A DNA stretch of 42,912 nucleotides from RGIG4576 sp964536025 (GTDB lineage: Bacteria > Bacteroidota > Bacteroidia > Bacteroidales > Muribaculaceae), in the NCBI GenBank assembly GCA_964536025.1, contig CAZHXA010000018.1, forward strand, positions 1 through 42,912, written 5' to 3'. The notes under the pieces were generated by a model, which made no database searches, was not told the DNA's origin, and saw only the letters and a program-made list of their open reading frames with translations. Shown here piece after piece: positions 16,103-24,523 of this stretch (position 1 is its first letter; each line of letters opens with the position of its first letter). A program made the translations under genes and the position numbers.

Positions 16103-17116
16103 CTAAATTATTTTTTGTATTAAAGTCAATATTTGATTTGAAATGGGTGTTGTTATTTTAATGCGAATCTTATCAACAAGAATACATATTATGAATATTG
16201 TTAAAACATATAAAATCCAAAATATAAGAAAATAAACAATATTATAGTTTTGAGTGGTATTATATAAAAAATCTCTTAATGTACTCCATACCGGAGGCAT
16301 TTTATGTATTAGATAAACAGCAAATGCACTTGCTGCAATAGAATTTATTAATTTATTTTGAAATGTGAATGTGGTAAATATTAAAAAGAAAGAGACGGAT
16401 GCACAAATTACAAACGGCGAATTATAAGCAAAAGCCATTGTACTTTTACAAAAAAATGTGCTTGTAAAAATAAGAATAAAAGAAATTATATAATAATAGA
16501 TATACTTTTTTCGATTAATGCTATCTGTTGATATAAATAACTTAAGATAACGACCGATTATGTAAATGTAGATAAGTTGCATTGTATTATATCCGTTAGG
16601 ATTAATTGTTCCATGCCAAAACCACCCAAGATATACATTTAAAAATGTGAGAGCTAATATCAGTAAATTAAATTCTTTAATTTTTAAATTTTTAATTCCG
16701 TTATTAATTATAGGCGAAATAAGATATAATGCGAAATATGACGGAATAAACCATAAATCGGTATGCGAAAAAATGCCAAAAGAAGAAAGAACGGCTGAAA
16801 TATTATGAGAAGAGGGGTGTATTATGGCAACAAGAGTGTATATACCTACCGAATAGAATAAACACCATATAATAAAATTAATTATGCCTTTCAATGATTG
16901 TTTGATTCCGAAATATCCGGAAATTAATACAAAGCAATTTACCCCTATGATTGCAAAACTTTCCATTGTCATTTTTGACAGTGTGTTGACAGATAATAAA
17001 TCTTTTATGTCTAAAATAGAAGGTAGTGGAAATGTTGCTCCTGTAAAATGTACGCATAAAATCATTATCATACTGATTATGCGAAGTAATTCAATATTGC
17101 TCTGTCTTGTTTTCAT
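16103..17116 (-). CDS. Membrane acyltransferase, acyltransferase-3 family
   Basis: A 337-residue polytopic protein with about 10 hydrophobic segments. It begins with the family signature, an ELLR segment (residues 9-12) followed by the conserved histidine H23 in the first helix (LCVHF). Family members O-acylate cell-surface polysaccharides, LPS or related substrates using cytoplasmic acyl-CoA. The acceptor here is unknown. It starts 6 bp after menE and so appears to be the last gene of the menaquinone operon. I see no obvious link to quinone synthesis, so it may only share transcription. No good terminator follows it. A 9-bp inverted repeat overlaps its stop codon but lacks a T-run in the right direction. 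Confidence 0.8.
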   Translation of the reverse strand: MKTRQSNIELLRIISMIMILCVHFTGATFPLPSILDIKDLLSVNTLSKMTMESFAIIGVNCFVLISGYFGIKQSLKGIINFIIWCLFYSVGIYTLVAIIHPSSHNISAVLSSFGIFSHTDLWFIPSYFALYLISPIINNGIKNLKIKEFNLLILALTFLNVYLGWFWHGTINPNGYNTMQLIYIYIIGRYLKLFISTDSINRKKYIYYYIISFILIFTSTFFCKSTMAFAYNSPFVICASVSFFLIFTTFTFQNKLINSIAASAFAVYLIHKMPPVWSTLRDFLYNTTQNYNIVYFLIFWILYVLTIFIICILVDKIRIKITTPISNQILTLIQKII

Positions 17117-17122
17117 TTTTTA

Positions 17123-18157
17123 TTAAAGCTCACGTATGATTTTACCTGTTGTTGTTTCTTTGAATTTTTTTACAGCAATATAATGCTTTGGAATGGCATG
17201 AGATGGTAATCTGGTTTTAAGCCTTTCGGTAAAATCCGGTCTAATGTTTCCCTTTTTTTTAACTCCATCTGGAAGACTTGCATATTCTAATGCTAATATG
17301 AGTTCTTCTCCCCATTTTTCTGATGGCTGGGAAGTAATAAAAAATCTAACATTTGTAATAAATTCACCAATGATTGGTTCAATGAATTCCGGAAAAACTT
17401 TAATACCCCCTGTATTAATTACATTATCAAACCTTCCGCACCAAACAAATTGAGTAGGGGATATCAATTCTACAATGTCATTTGTAACGATTTCTTTTAT
17501 ATGAAAATGTGGTGCATGTATGATAAGGCAATTGCGATTATCAATGGAAAATGTGATATTACCAAGAGCTGTATATGGTTGTGTGGTTGTACTTACAGGT
17601 GCAAGAGCTATATGACTACATGTTTCAGTCATACCATAAGTGCTGAATGCTCTAATACCTTGTTCTGCTAACCATCGTTCAATTTTATTAGGAATTTTGC
17701 CTCCACCGATTATGATGTTGTCAAATAGTACTAATTTTTCGGGATTGTTGATAAGATATTTTATTTGCGAAGGAACAAAAGCCCCTAAACTGATTCTTTT
17801 TTCTCCACTATATTTTGATAAAGGTTGATTTGACGATTCTTCTATAATTATATTCGCATTAGCAATGATAGCCCTAACAAGCATCATTTTGCCTGCAATA
17901 TATTTAGGAGATAGATTTAAATAAAATGTAGAATCTTCATTTAATCCAAAATAGTCGTTGGTCAACTGTGCTGAAGCTTTTAAATCATCTTTAAAAAGAT
18001 GAATCTCTTTAGGAACTCCGGTAGAACCAGATGTATATGCAATTACATAAGGTAACTCATTGAAATATTCTTCAATAAAATTAGCAACATCGGTCGTTGT
18101 ACAATTTTTTATGTCGTTTATTGAATGACATAAAATGTTATTAATTGTTATCTGCAT
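17123..18157 (-). CDS. menE: o-Succinylbenzoate--CoA ligase
   Basis: This enzyme activates o-succinylbenzoate with ATP and CoA in menaquinone synthesis. It is a 344-residue member of the acyl-adenylating superfamily. The phosphate-binding loop is TSGSTGVPK (42-50). Further motifs are TYGMTET, GRFDNVINTGG (hinge region) and TTGKIIREL at the end, where K339 is the expected catalytic lysine. It is about 100-140 residues shorter at the N-terminus than Bacillus MenE. From memory, that is normal for Bacteroidota MenE, so I do not regard it as truncated. It begins 4 bp after menC and lies between menC and the acyltransferase gene. Confidence 0.9.
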   Translation of the reverse strand: MQITINNILCHSINDIKNCTTTDVANFIEEYFNELPYVIAYTSGSTGVPKEIHLFKDDLKASAQLTNDYFGLNEDSTFYLNLSPKYIAGKMMLVRAIIANANIIIEESSNQPLSKYSGEKRISLGAFVPSQIKYLINNPEKLVLFDNIIIGGGKIPNKIERWLAEQGIRAFSTYGMTETCSHIALAPVSTTTQPYTALGNITFSIDNRNCLIIHAPHFHIKEIVTNDIVELISPTQFVWCGRFDNVINTGGIKVFPEFIEPIIGEFITNVRFFITSQPSEKWGEELILALEYASLPDGVKKKGNIRPDFTERLKTRLPSHAIPKHYIAVKKFKETTTGKIIREL

Positions 18158-18161
18158 AAAT

Positions 18162-19214
18162 TTAAGTCGTAATCCAATTAAATTCAGGAATATTCCACTT
18201 CTTATTTATACCGTATATAAGATAATCTTCTTTTTGTATAAGTGGAGATTCTATATTATTAGAAAATAGCATTCCTGTACCAAGTCCTTGTGGAATCTTG
18301 GGCTGTAATGTTGTAACCCATTGTGCTATCGCATTCAATCCTATGTTTGATTCAAGAGCGGATGTTATCCAACCTCCTATTTTGAATTGAGCTGCCATTT
18401 TCAACCATTCCAAAGAACCGGATAAACCGCCCATGAGTGAAGGTTTTAAGATTATATAATGAGGGTTTATTGTACGTAATAATTCCATCATAAGCATAGG
18501 ATTTGTAATGCCTATTAATTCTTCATCAAGAGCTACATGAATCGGAGAATCTTTGCAAATTTTTGCCATATCTTCCCATTGTCCAGCTTTTATAGGCTGT
18601 TCTATTGAATGAATATGATATTTAGATAAGGCATTTAGTCTTTGCATTACGTTTTGTGTAGTAAATCCGCCATTTGCATCAACTCTTATTTCCAAGTCCT
18701 TTTCAGAATACTTTTTACGTATATATTCAATCATTTCAAGTTCTTGTTTGAAATCGATTGCACCTATCTTTAATTTGATTGTATGAAATCCTGAATTGAT
18801 TTTATCATCTATTCTTGATATCATAACATCTTTTTTACCCATCCAAACGAGCCCGTTTATTGGTATTTTATATTTCCCTTCAATAAAAGGAGAAGGATAA
18901 CAAATGCGTTTACCTCCATTAGAAAAGTCTAAAATAGCTGTTTCAAAACCGAATAATATTGATGAATGGGAAGATAAATCAGTTTGTTCCCCTTTTTCGA
19001 TATTTATGCAAAGTTCTTGTAACTTTGATTCATAATTCTCATTATCTTCAGCCGAAAGACCTTTAAAAAGAGCACATTCACCTATCCCATATATATCAGG
19101 ATGAGATTCATCCCAAATTTTGATGAAATAAGTGTCTTTAGTTGTCATAACACCCCGTGATGTACCACCGGGTGTTATGAAATTTAATGTATATGGACTA
19201 TATGCTGCTTTCAT
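18162..19214 (-). CDS. menC: o-Succinylbenzoate synthase
   Basis: This enzyme dehydrates SHCHC to o-succinylbenzoate. It belongs to the enolase superfamily, 350 residues. The catalytic KxK motif is K147-L-K149. The metal ligands are D179 (RVDANGG), E205 (IEQP) and D230 (ALDEE), and the second base is K257 (LKPSLMGG). All are present in the expected order. Its start codon overlaps the menB stop by one base (TAATG), a sign of translational coupling. menE follows 4 bp after its stop. Confidence 0.93.
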   Translation of the reverse strand: MKAAYSPYTLNFITPGGTSRGVMTTKDTYFIKIWDESHPDIYGIGECALFKGLSAEDNENYESKLQELCINIEKGEQTDLSSHSSILFGFETAILDFSNGGKRICYPSPFIEGKYKIPINGLVWMGKKDVMISRIDDKINSGFHTIKLKIGAIDFKQELEMIEYIRKKYSEKDLEIRVDANGGFTTQNVMQRLNALSKYHIHSIEQPIKAGQWEDMAKICKDSPIHVALDEELIGITNPMLMMELLRTINPHYIILKPSLMGGLSGSLEWLKMAAQFKIGGWITSALESNIGLNAIAQWVTTLQPKIPQGLGTGMLFSNNIESPLIQKEDYLIYGINKKWNIPEFNWITT

Positions 19215-20038
19215 TATCCAGGGAAATGAGGAAATTGTTCAAAATCTGGGTCCCTTTTTTCGAGAAAGGCATTTTTACCTTCTTGAGCTTCATCCATTGT
19301 ATAATACATCATTGTTGCATCTCCGGCAAGTTCCATTAGACCTCGTTGCCCGTCTAATTCAGCATTCAAACATCGTTTTATCATTCTTATGGCAAGCGGA
19401 CTACGCATCGCAATAGTTTCACACCATTCAACAACTTCATCTTCAAGACGTTCAAATGGTACGACTTTATTTATCATTCCCATTTTTTCGGCTTCTTTTG
19501 CTGTATATTGTCGGCATAGATACCATATTTCTCTAACTTTTTTTTGCCCTACGCAACGTGCAAGATAGGAAGACCCAAAACCTCCGTCAAAACTTCCTAC
19601 TTTTGGTCCAGTTTGACCAAAACGTGCATTTTCAGATGCAATGGAAAGGTCACAAACCGTTTGAAGTACATTACCACCACCTATTGAATAACCATTTACC
19701 ATAGCTATTACCGGTTTAGGTATAGAACGTATTGCTTTATGGAGATCCAATACATTTAATCGAGGTACACCTTCGGAATCGTTATATCCTCCTCGTGTTT
19801 TGTAATTTTGATCTCCTCCGGAACAGAATGCTTTATCACCTGCACCGGTAAGAATTATTGTGCGAATATCAGAATGATCTCTGCAATAATTTATAGCATC
19901 AAGCATTTCAAAATTGGTTGTTGGACGAAATGCATTATATACCTCGGGACGATTAATTGTTATTTTTGCAATATTTTTATATTGTTCAAACAAAATATCT
20001 TCATATTGCTTTATTGGTTTCCAAACTCTTGTACTCAT
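19214..20038 (-). CDS. menB: 1,4-Dihydroxy-2-naphthoyl-CoA synthase
   Basis: This crotonase-family enzyme closes the second ring in menaquinone synthesis, acting on o-succinylbenzoyl-CoA. It has the usual family length, 274 residues. The oxyanion-hole motifs are visible as DKAFCSGGDQ and NGYSIGGGNVLQ. The MenB-typical loop TGPKVGSFDGGFG follows. It lies 11 bp after menD and overlaps menC by one base, inside a tightly packed operon. The identity is secure from the motifs and the neighbours. Confidence 0.96.
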   Translation of the reverse strand: MSTRVWKPIKQYEDILFEQYKNIAKITINRPEVYNAFRPTTNFEMLDAINYCRDHSDIRTIILTGAGDKAFCSGGDQNYKTRGGYNDSEGVPRLNVLDLHKAIRSIPKPVIAMVNGYSIGGGNVLQTVCDLSIASENARFGQTGPKVGSFDGGFGSSYLARCVGQKKVREIWYLCRQYTAKEAEKMGMINKVVPFERLEDEVVEWCETIAMRSPLAIRMIKRCLNAELDGQRGLMELAGDATMMYYTMDEAQEGKNAFLEKRDPDFEQFPHFPG

Positions 20039-20049
20039 ATTATAATATA

Positions 20050-21786
20050 TTATTTAGCGTTTTTATTACGATTAAAATATTCTTTTAATGTTTTTGCACT
20101 TATTTCGTTATTTGTTTTAACTTCTAAAATGGCTGGCTTATTGCTATTTAGGAAGTTAGGTATGTCTTTTTGAAGTTCATCTTCATTGTTGGCATGAAAA
20201 TAATCAAAGCCAAAGGCATAAGCATATTTGTCAATTGGAATATTTTTATGTACTTCAAAATATTGTTCAAACTTAGGCAACTCAGAAGGTCCATTAATAA
20301 TTCTGAAAATTCCACCTCCACCATTAGATAAAACAATTATTTTAAATTTTTTGCTATTATATTGTGTCGTTAAGCCGTTCAAATCATAGCTAAAACTCAT
20401 ATCTCCGGTTATTAATAACGTAGTACCATTATATAGAATTGATGCTCCTAATGCTGTGGAAGTTGAGCCGTCAATTCCTGATACCCCTCGATTACAGAAA
20501 CAGGTACCTTCAAAGGAGCTTGGAACGCCAATTATATCTGCATAGCGAATTGAACTGCCATTGGAAATTTGCAAATTTAGTCCATTCTCAGGAATAGCCT
20601 TCATAATGATATCCATTGCCTTTAAATCACTCCATTGCGATTGTGAAATGTAATTATTATGGCTTTTGTGTGCAATTGATGCCAAATTTTTCCATTTATT
20701 GAAATAATCGCCTTTGCAAATAATTTTATCTGCTATTTTTTCAAAAAAAATAGCAGGAGAAATCTCAATTCTATGGGTTAAATTTTGCATTGTGTCAATA
20801 ATGTTTTTATCAACTCCTATACGCCAATGCTCAACCGTTGAAGCTGTTCGCAAAAATGTTTTTAACAATCGGGAAACAGGGGCACCTCCGAATGTTATTA
20901 GTAAATCGGGATAATAGTCTTCATTTTGTTTTTCATTTAATTGTGTCAAAATTCTATCTATATTGTGCAATAGATTGGTAGCCTTGTTATTATTGGCAAT
21001 TATTTCACTTAAAACTACAATGTTGCCTCCAGAGATTTTATCTAATATTGAAGTCAGTTCTTTGTGTTGATAATGCATTGATGCTAAAATCAGCACCTTT
21101 TTATGAGAATTGATAATATTAGATAATTCTTTGTATATGTCATTATCAAGATTTTGAGGAACATAGGATTTTATCTTATTGGAGAATGTCTGTTCAATGG
21201 GTTTACGTTCATATAAAGGCTCGCAAAATTGCATATTTATATGAACCGGACCTACTGGTAAAGATATAACCTGTTGCAAAGCCTCATTCAGTATGCGATT
21301 TATATACCAATAGTCAGTTGTATTTTCGCTCTTATAGGACAATATATTATAACTGTGTTTAACAATATTCTTTAAAATGCCATATTGATTGATAGTCTGA
21401 CTGTCATTTTGATCTATCCATACATAAGGTCTATCAGCAGAAACTATGATAAGAGGCAATTGTTGATAATATGCTTCAGCTATAGCCGGAGCATAATTTA
21501 AAACGGCACTTCCTGAAGTACAAACGAGGACAACAGGTTCTTGGGTGCTTTGAGAAATGCCTAAAGCAACGAATGCAGCACTACGCTCATCTACAATAAC
21601 GTATTTTTTTAGTTGCTTATACCTATTAAGAGCAATGATAATAGGGGCATTTCGAGAACCGGGTGATACAACAACATGTCTCACCTTATATTTTAACAAC
21701 AAATCAGCAAATATATTGCAAGATTCGTGTGTGGTTGATAGTTTTTCTGTACCGATAAATTCGGTGTTTTCTAATAGTTCATTCAT
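20050..21786 (-). CDS. menD: 2-Succinyl-5-enolpyruvyl-6-hydroxy-3-cyclohexene-1-carboxylate synthase
   Basis: This thiamine-diphosphate enzyme condenses isochorismate with 2-oxoglutarate in the first committed step of menaquinone synthesis. The 578-residue protein has the N-terminal pyrimidine-binding domain with VSPGSRNAPI and DERSAAF. The C-terminal cofactor motif is GDMSFSYDLNGL. It heads the men operon. The isochorismate synthase gene (menF), which I recall next to menD in Bacteroides, is not here. No alternative methionine lies near the N-terminus. A promoter -7 element sits only 8 nt upstream of this ATG. Confidence 0.95.
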   Translation of the reverse strand: MNELLENTEFIGTEKLSTTHESCNIFADLLLKYKVRHVVVSPGSRNAPIIIALNRYKQLKKYVIVDERSAAFVALGISQSTQEPVVLVCTSGSAVLNYAPAIAEAYYQQLPLIIVSADRPYVWIDQNDSQTINQYGILKNIVKHSYNILSYKSENTTDYWYINRILNEALQQVISLPVGPVHINMQFCEPLYERKPIEQTFSNKIKSYVPQNLDNDIYKELSNIINSHKKVLILASMHYQHKELTSILDKISGGNIVVLSEIIANNNKATNLLHNIDRILTQLNEKQNEDYYPDLLITFGGAPVSRLLKTFLRTASTVEHWRIGVDKNIIDTMQNLTHRIEISPAIFFEKIADKIICKGDYFNKWKNLASIAHKSHNNYISQSQWSDLKAMDIIMKAIPENGLNLQISNGSSIRYADIIGVPSSFEGTCFCNRGVSGIDGSTSTALGASILYNGTTLLITGDMSFSYDLNGLTTQYNSKKFKIIVLSNGGGGIFRIINGPSELPKFEQYFEVHKNIPIDKYAYAFGFDYFHANNEDELQKDIPNFLNSNKPAILEVKTNNEISAKTLKEYFNRNKNAK

Positions 21787-21794
21787 TTATGTTT

Positions 21795-21802
21795 CAAAAT
21801 TA
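21795..21802 (-). promoter_or_regulatory. Probable -7 element of the men operon
   Basis: On the minus strand this reads TAATTTTG, with no convincing TTTG at the -33 position. It ends 8 nt before the menD ATG, which would give a leader of only a few bases. Confidence 0.4.
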
Positions 21803-21903
21803 ACAAAAAAACATGAAATATGCATAAATTACGTTTTATCTAATAAAAATAAAGTTAAATTGTTGATTAGAAGATACTATCTATGAATTATTTTCTTCGT
21901 TTG

Positions 21904-21933
21904 TTGTCGGGTTGTGTTTTTTTATTAAATTTG
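21904..21933 (+). promoter_or_regulatory. Promoter of the B3/B4-domain gene
   Basis: TTG (21904-21906), 19 bases, then TAAATTTG (21926-21933). It predicts a leader of about 55 nt before the GTG start. Confidence 0.6.
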
Positions 21934-21995
21934 CAATAATCTGTATTAATCTCAGATGAAAATTAATATATAGTTTTAAACTAATATAAAAAGTT

Positions 21996-22679
21996 GTGTT
22001 ACCGGAAATATTTATTGATAAACGCATAACTGCTATATGCCCGAATCTTAAAATTGGAGTTATAAGGGCAAATGTTGTTAATAGTGAGACGTCAGATGAA
22101 CTTTGGGCTGAAATAGAACGTGAAGCGGAAAGCATAAAACAACGATATGAATTGCTTGAAATAAATAAACGTCCGGCTATTGCACAAACTCGAATATTAT
22201 ATAAAAAATTGGGAAAGGACCCTAATCGTTATCGTGTAGCAAGCGAAGCTTTATGTCGCCGTGTTATCAAAAGCTTAGGTTTATATAGAATTGATACCCT
22301 TGTTGATTTAATTAATTTGGTGTCTATGAAAACGGGGTATGCAATAAGCGGTCTTGATGGCGATAAAATTGAAGGAAATTCTTTGGCTATGGGCATAGGC
22401 AAAGAAGGTGAAGATTATCATGGAATAGGACGCGGAGTGCTGAATATTTCTGGGCTTCCAGTGTATCGTGATGCAATTGGGGGTGTTGCAACTCCCACAA
22501 GTGACGAAGAACGCACTAAAATTACAATCAATACTCGTACGTTACAAATGAATATAAATGGATTTGGCCCTGAATTTCCTATGGATGATGCTGTGAAATG
22601 GAGTGTTGAATTGCTTTGTAAATATGCATGTGCAACAAATATTGAAACAAAAATAATGGAAATTTCTGATTTTGTCTAA
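21996..22679 (+). CDS. B3/B4-domain protein (tRNA-synthetase-associated fold)
   Basis: This 227-residue protein contains the B3/B4 fold found in the beta subunit of phenylalanyl-tRNA synthetase, where it takes part in editing. Stand-alone versions have no settled function, though editing of mischarged tRNA is a reasonable guess. The central region (KLGKDPNRYRVASEALCRRV) and the segment with GDKIEGNSLAMG are typical. The start is GTG at 21996. An in-frame stop lies three codons upstream, and no ATG, GTG or TTG follows before clear homology. It is followed 9 bp later by the YciO-type gene, probably in one operon. Confidence 0.8.
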   Translation: MLPEIFIDKRITAICPNLKIGVIRANVVNSETSDELWAEIEREAESIKQRYELLEINKRPAIAQTRILYKKLGKDPNRYRVASEALCRRVIKSLGLYRIDTLVDLINLVSMKTGYAISGLDGDKIEGNSLAMGIGKEGEDYHGIGRGVLNISGLPVYRDAIGGVATPTSDEERTKITINTRTLQMNINGFGPEFPMDDAVKWSVELLCKYACATNIETKIMEISDFV

Positions 22680-22688
22680 TTGTATATT

Positions 22689-23294
22689 ATGAAAATCTTA
22701 AATACAAATCCTGCAAATCCTAACGATCGTTATCTTGACGAAGCAGTACAATTACTACTAGAAGGGAATGTGATAATTTATCCTACAGATACGTTATATG
22801 CTCTTGGATGTGATGCTTTAAATAATCAAGCAATAGAACGTATATGTAAATTGAAAGGGCAAAAAAGTGAAAAGACTAATTTGTCTATAATTTGTAAGGA
22901 TATTTCTCAAGCTGCACAATATGCACGTTTTAATAACGATGAATTTAAATTAATGAAAGCAAATCTTCCGGGAGCATTTACTTTTATATTCCCCGCATTG
23001 TCTAAACTTCCCAAAGCTTTTAAGGGTAGAAAAACAGTAGGCGTGCGTATTCCGAATAATAATATTGCTATAAAGCTCGTTGAAAAATTGGGAAATCCAA
23101 TTATGACATCTTCAGTTGATTTTGTTGATGAAGATTATGGTTGTGAGCCTGAATTAATTGCACAAAATTATGCCGATGGGGTAGCTCTTGTTATTAATTC
23201 GGGGCGTTTAGATATAGAACCTTCAACTGTTATTGATTGTACAGGAGGTTCTCCTATAGTAACGCGAAAAGGTAAAGGAGAATTGCTATATTAG
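22689..23294 (+). CDS. yciO: YciO-type protein of the YrdC/Sua5 family
   Basis: This 201-residue member of the family includes threonylcarbamoyl-AMP synthases, which act in the t6A modification of tRNA. The dsRNA/nucleotide-binding fold is visible in IIYPTDTLYALGCDA, ERICKLKGQK, LPGAFTFIF and KTVGVRIPNN. This pattern matches E. coli YciO more closely than TsaC, and the C-terminal Sua5 domain is absent. Whether it makes t6A is uncertain. I placed the start at the ATG (22689). A TTG three codons earlier is less likely. It is co-directional with the B3/B4 gene, a second tRNA-related protein. Confidence 0.82.
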   Translation: MKILNTNPANPNDRYLDEAVQLLLEGNVIIYPTDTLYALGCDALNNQAIERICKLKGQKSEKTNLSIICKDISQAAQYARFNNDEFKLMKANLPGAFTFIFPALSKLPKAFKGRKTVGVRIPNNNIAIKLVEKLGNPIMTSSVDFVDEDYGCEPELIAQNYADGVALVINSGRLDIEPSTVIDCTGGSPIVTRKGKGELLY

Positions 23295-23359
23295 TATAAA
23301 TTTATTGAAAAAAAAGGAAATAATGTTGTGAAAAATTTCTTTTATACTGAATAATGAAT

Positions 23360-23367
23360 TAATTTTG
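23360..23367 (+). promoter_or_regulatory. Probable -7 element of mdh
   Basis: TAATTTTG matches the -7 consensus, but the -33 region is weak. The predicted leader is about 40-45 nt. Confidence 0.4.
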
Positions 23368-23415
23368 TATCTATAAAAAAGTATTTATTAAAATAACCAT
23401 TTAAATAAATTAATT

Positions 23416-24354
23416 ATGTCAAAAGTTACAGTAATCGGCGCCGGTAATGTTGGCGCAACTGCTGCTAATGTTTTGGTTCTTAGCCAAATTGCAGATGAAG
23501 TAGTTCTTCTTGATATTAAAGAAGGAGTATCTGAAGGTAAAGCAATGGATATTATGCAAACTGCTAATATTCTAAAAGTTAATACAGTACTTACCGGTGT
23601 TACCAATGACTATGCTAAGACTGCAGGTTCTGATGTTGTTGTTATAACATCAGGTATTCCTCGTAAACCTGGTATGACTCGTGAAGAACTTATCGGCGTT
23701 AATGCAGGTATCGTAAAAAGTGTAGTAAGTAATGTTATAGAACATTCTCCAAACGCTGTTATTGTATGTGTAAGTAATCCAATGGATACAATGACTTACT
23801 TGATTCATAAAACAAGCGGTCTTCCAAAGAATCGTATCATTGGTATGGGTGGAGCTTTGGATAGTGCTCGTTTCCGTTACTATTTAACACAAGCATTGGG
23901 TGCTAATGTTAATGATGTAGACGGTATGGTAATAGGTGGTCATGGTGATACTACAATGATTCCTATGAAACGTCTTGCAACTTATCGTGGTGTTCCTGTA
24001 AGCACTTTATTAGAAAAGGAAACTCTTGATAAAATTGCTGCTGATACTATGGTTGGTGGTGCAACACTTACCGGTCTTCTTGGAACAAGTGCTTGGTATG
24101 CTCCTGGTGCAGCCGCAGCTCAAGTTGTTAAAGCAGTTCTTCATAACGAAAAACTTCTTCTTCCATGTAGTGCTTTACTTGAAGGTGAATATGGACATAA
24201 TGATGTATGTGTAGGTGTTCCTGTAATCCTTGGTAAAAATGGTATTGAAAAAGTTGTAGAAATAGCTCTTAACGAAGAAGAAAAAGCTCTATTTGATGCT
24301 AGTGTTGCAGCTTGTAAGAAAACAAATGCAGCTCTTGAAGGTGCATTAAACTAA
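23416..24354 (+). CDS. mdh: Malate dehydrogenase (LDH-like type)
   Basis: This cytoplasmic NAD-dependent enzyme interconverts malate and oxaloacetate. In Bacteroidales it serves the reductive route to fumarate and succinate. It has 312 residues. The Rossmann motif is GAGNVGATAA (8-17), with D33 binding the NAD ribose. The substrate arginines R83 and R89 lie in IPRKPGMTR, D149 and R152 in ALDSARFR, and the catalytic H176 in GGHGDTTMIP. R83 favours malate over lactate as substrate. It is a single gene with a strong terminator. Codons are more biased than in the flanking genes, consistent with high expression. Confidence 0.96.
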   Translation: MSKVTVIGAGNVGATAANVLVLSQIADEVVLLDIKEGVSEGKAMDIMQTANILKVNTVLTGVTNDYAKTAGSDVVVITSGIPRKPGMTREELIGVNAGIVKSVVSNVIEHSPNAVIVCVSNPMDTMTYLIHKTSGLPKNRIIGMGGALDSARFRYYLTQALGANVNDVDGMVIGGHGDTTMIPMKRLATYRGVPVSTLLEKETLDKIAADTMVGGATLTGLLGTSAWYAPGAAAAQVVKAVLHNEKLLLPCSALLEGEYGHNDVCVGVPVILGKNGIEKVVEIALNEEEKALFDASVAACKKTNAALEGALN

Positions 24355-24375
24355 TATTCAATTAGTCTAAATATT

Positions 24376-24420
24376 AAAAGTAACCGTAATTCTCAAAATT
24401 GAGGATTACGGTTACTTTTT
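24376..24420 (+). terminator. Intrinsic terminator after mdh
   Basis: A 15-bp perfect stem (24376-24390 with 24405-24419) extends inward by about five more pairs, with one G-T pair. It ends in a run of T. Confidence 0.85.
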
Positions 24421-24490
24421 TAAGACGAACATAAAGTGTGCTACATACACTATTCTCTTATGATTTTTTACATCTTTCGATTTTTATTGT

Positions 24491-24498
24491 TATCTTTG
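24491..24498 (+). promoter_or_regulatory. Probable -7 element of glnS
   Basis: TATCTTTG fits the -7 consensus. The -33 position holds only a T-rich stretch. It lies 25 bp before the ATG. Confidence 0.45.
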
Positions 24499-24523
24499 TC
24501 AATTATATAATAAGATTAGCTTT

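Noticed and set aside
16078..16107. A 9-bp inverted repeat (TTTAGAATT/AATTCTAAA) as a terminator of the men-acyltransferase operon
   Set aside because: It is AT-only, overlaps the stop codon, and the T-run lies on the wrong side for minus-strand transcription.
17123..18157. menE as a truncated pseudogene, because it is shorter than the Bacillus enzyme
   Set aside because: All adenylation motifs and the terminal catalytic lysine are present, and short MenE is normal in Bacteroidota as far as I recall.
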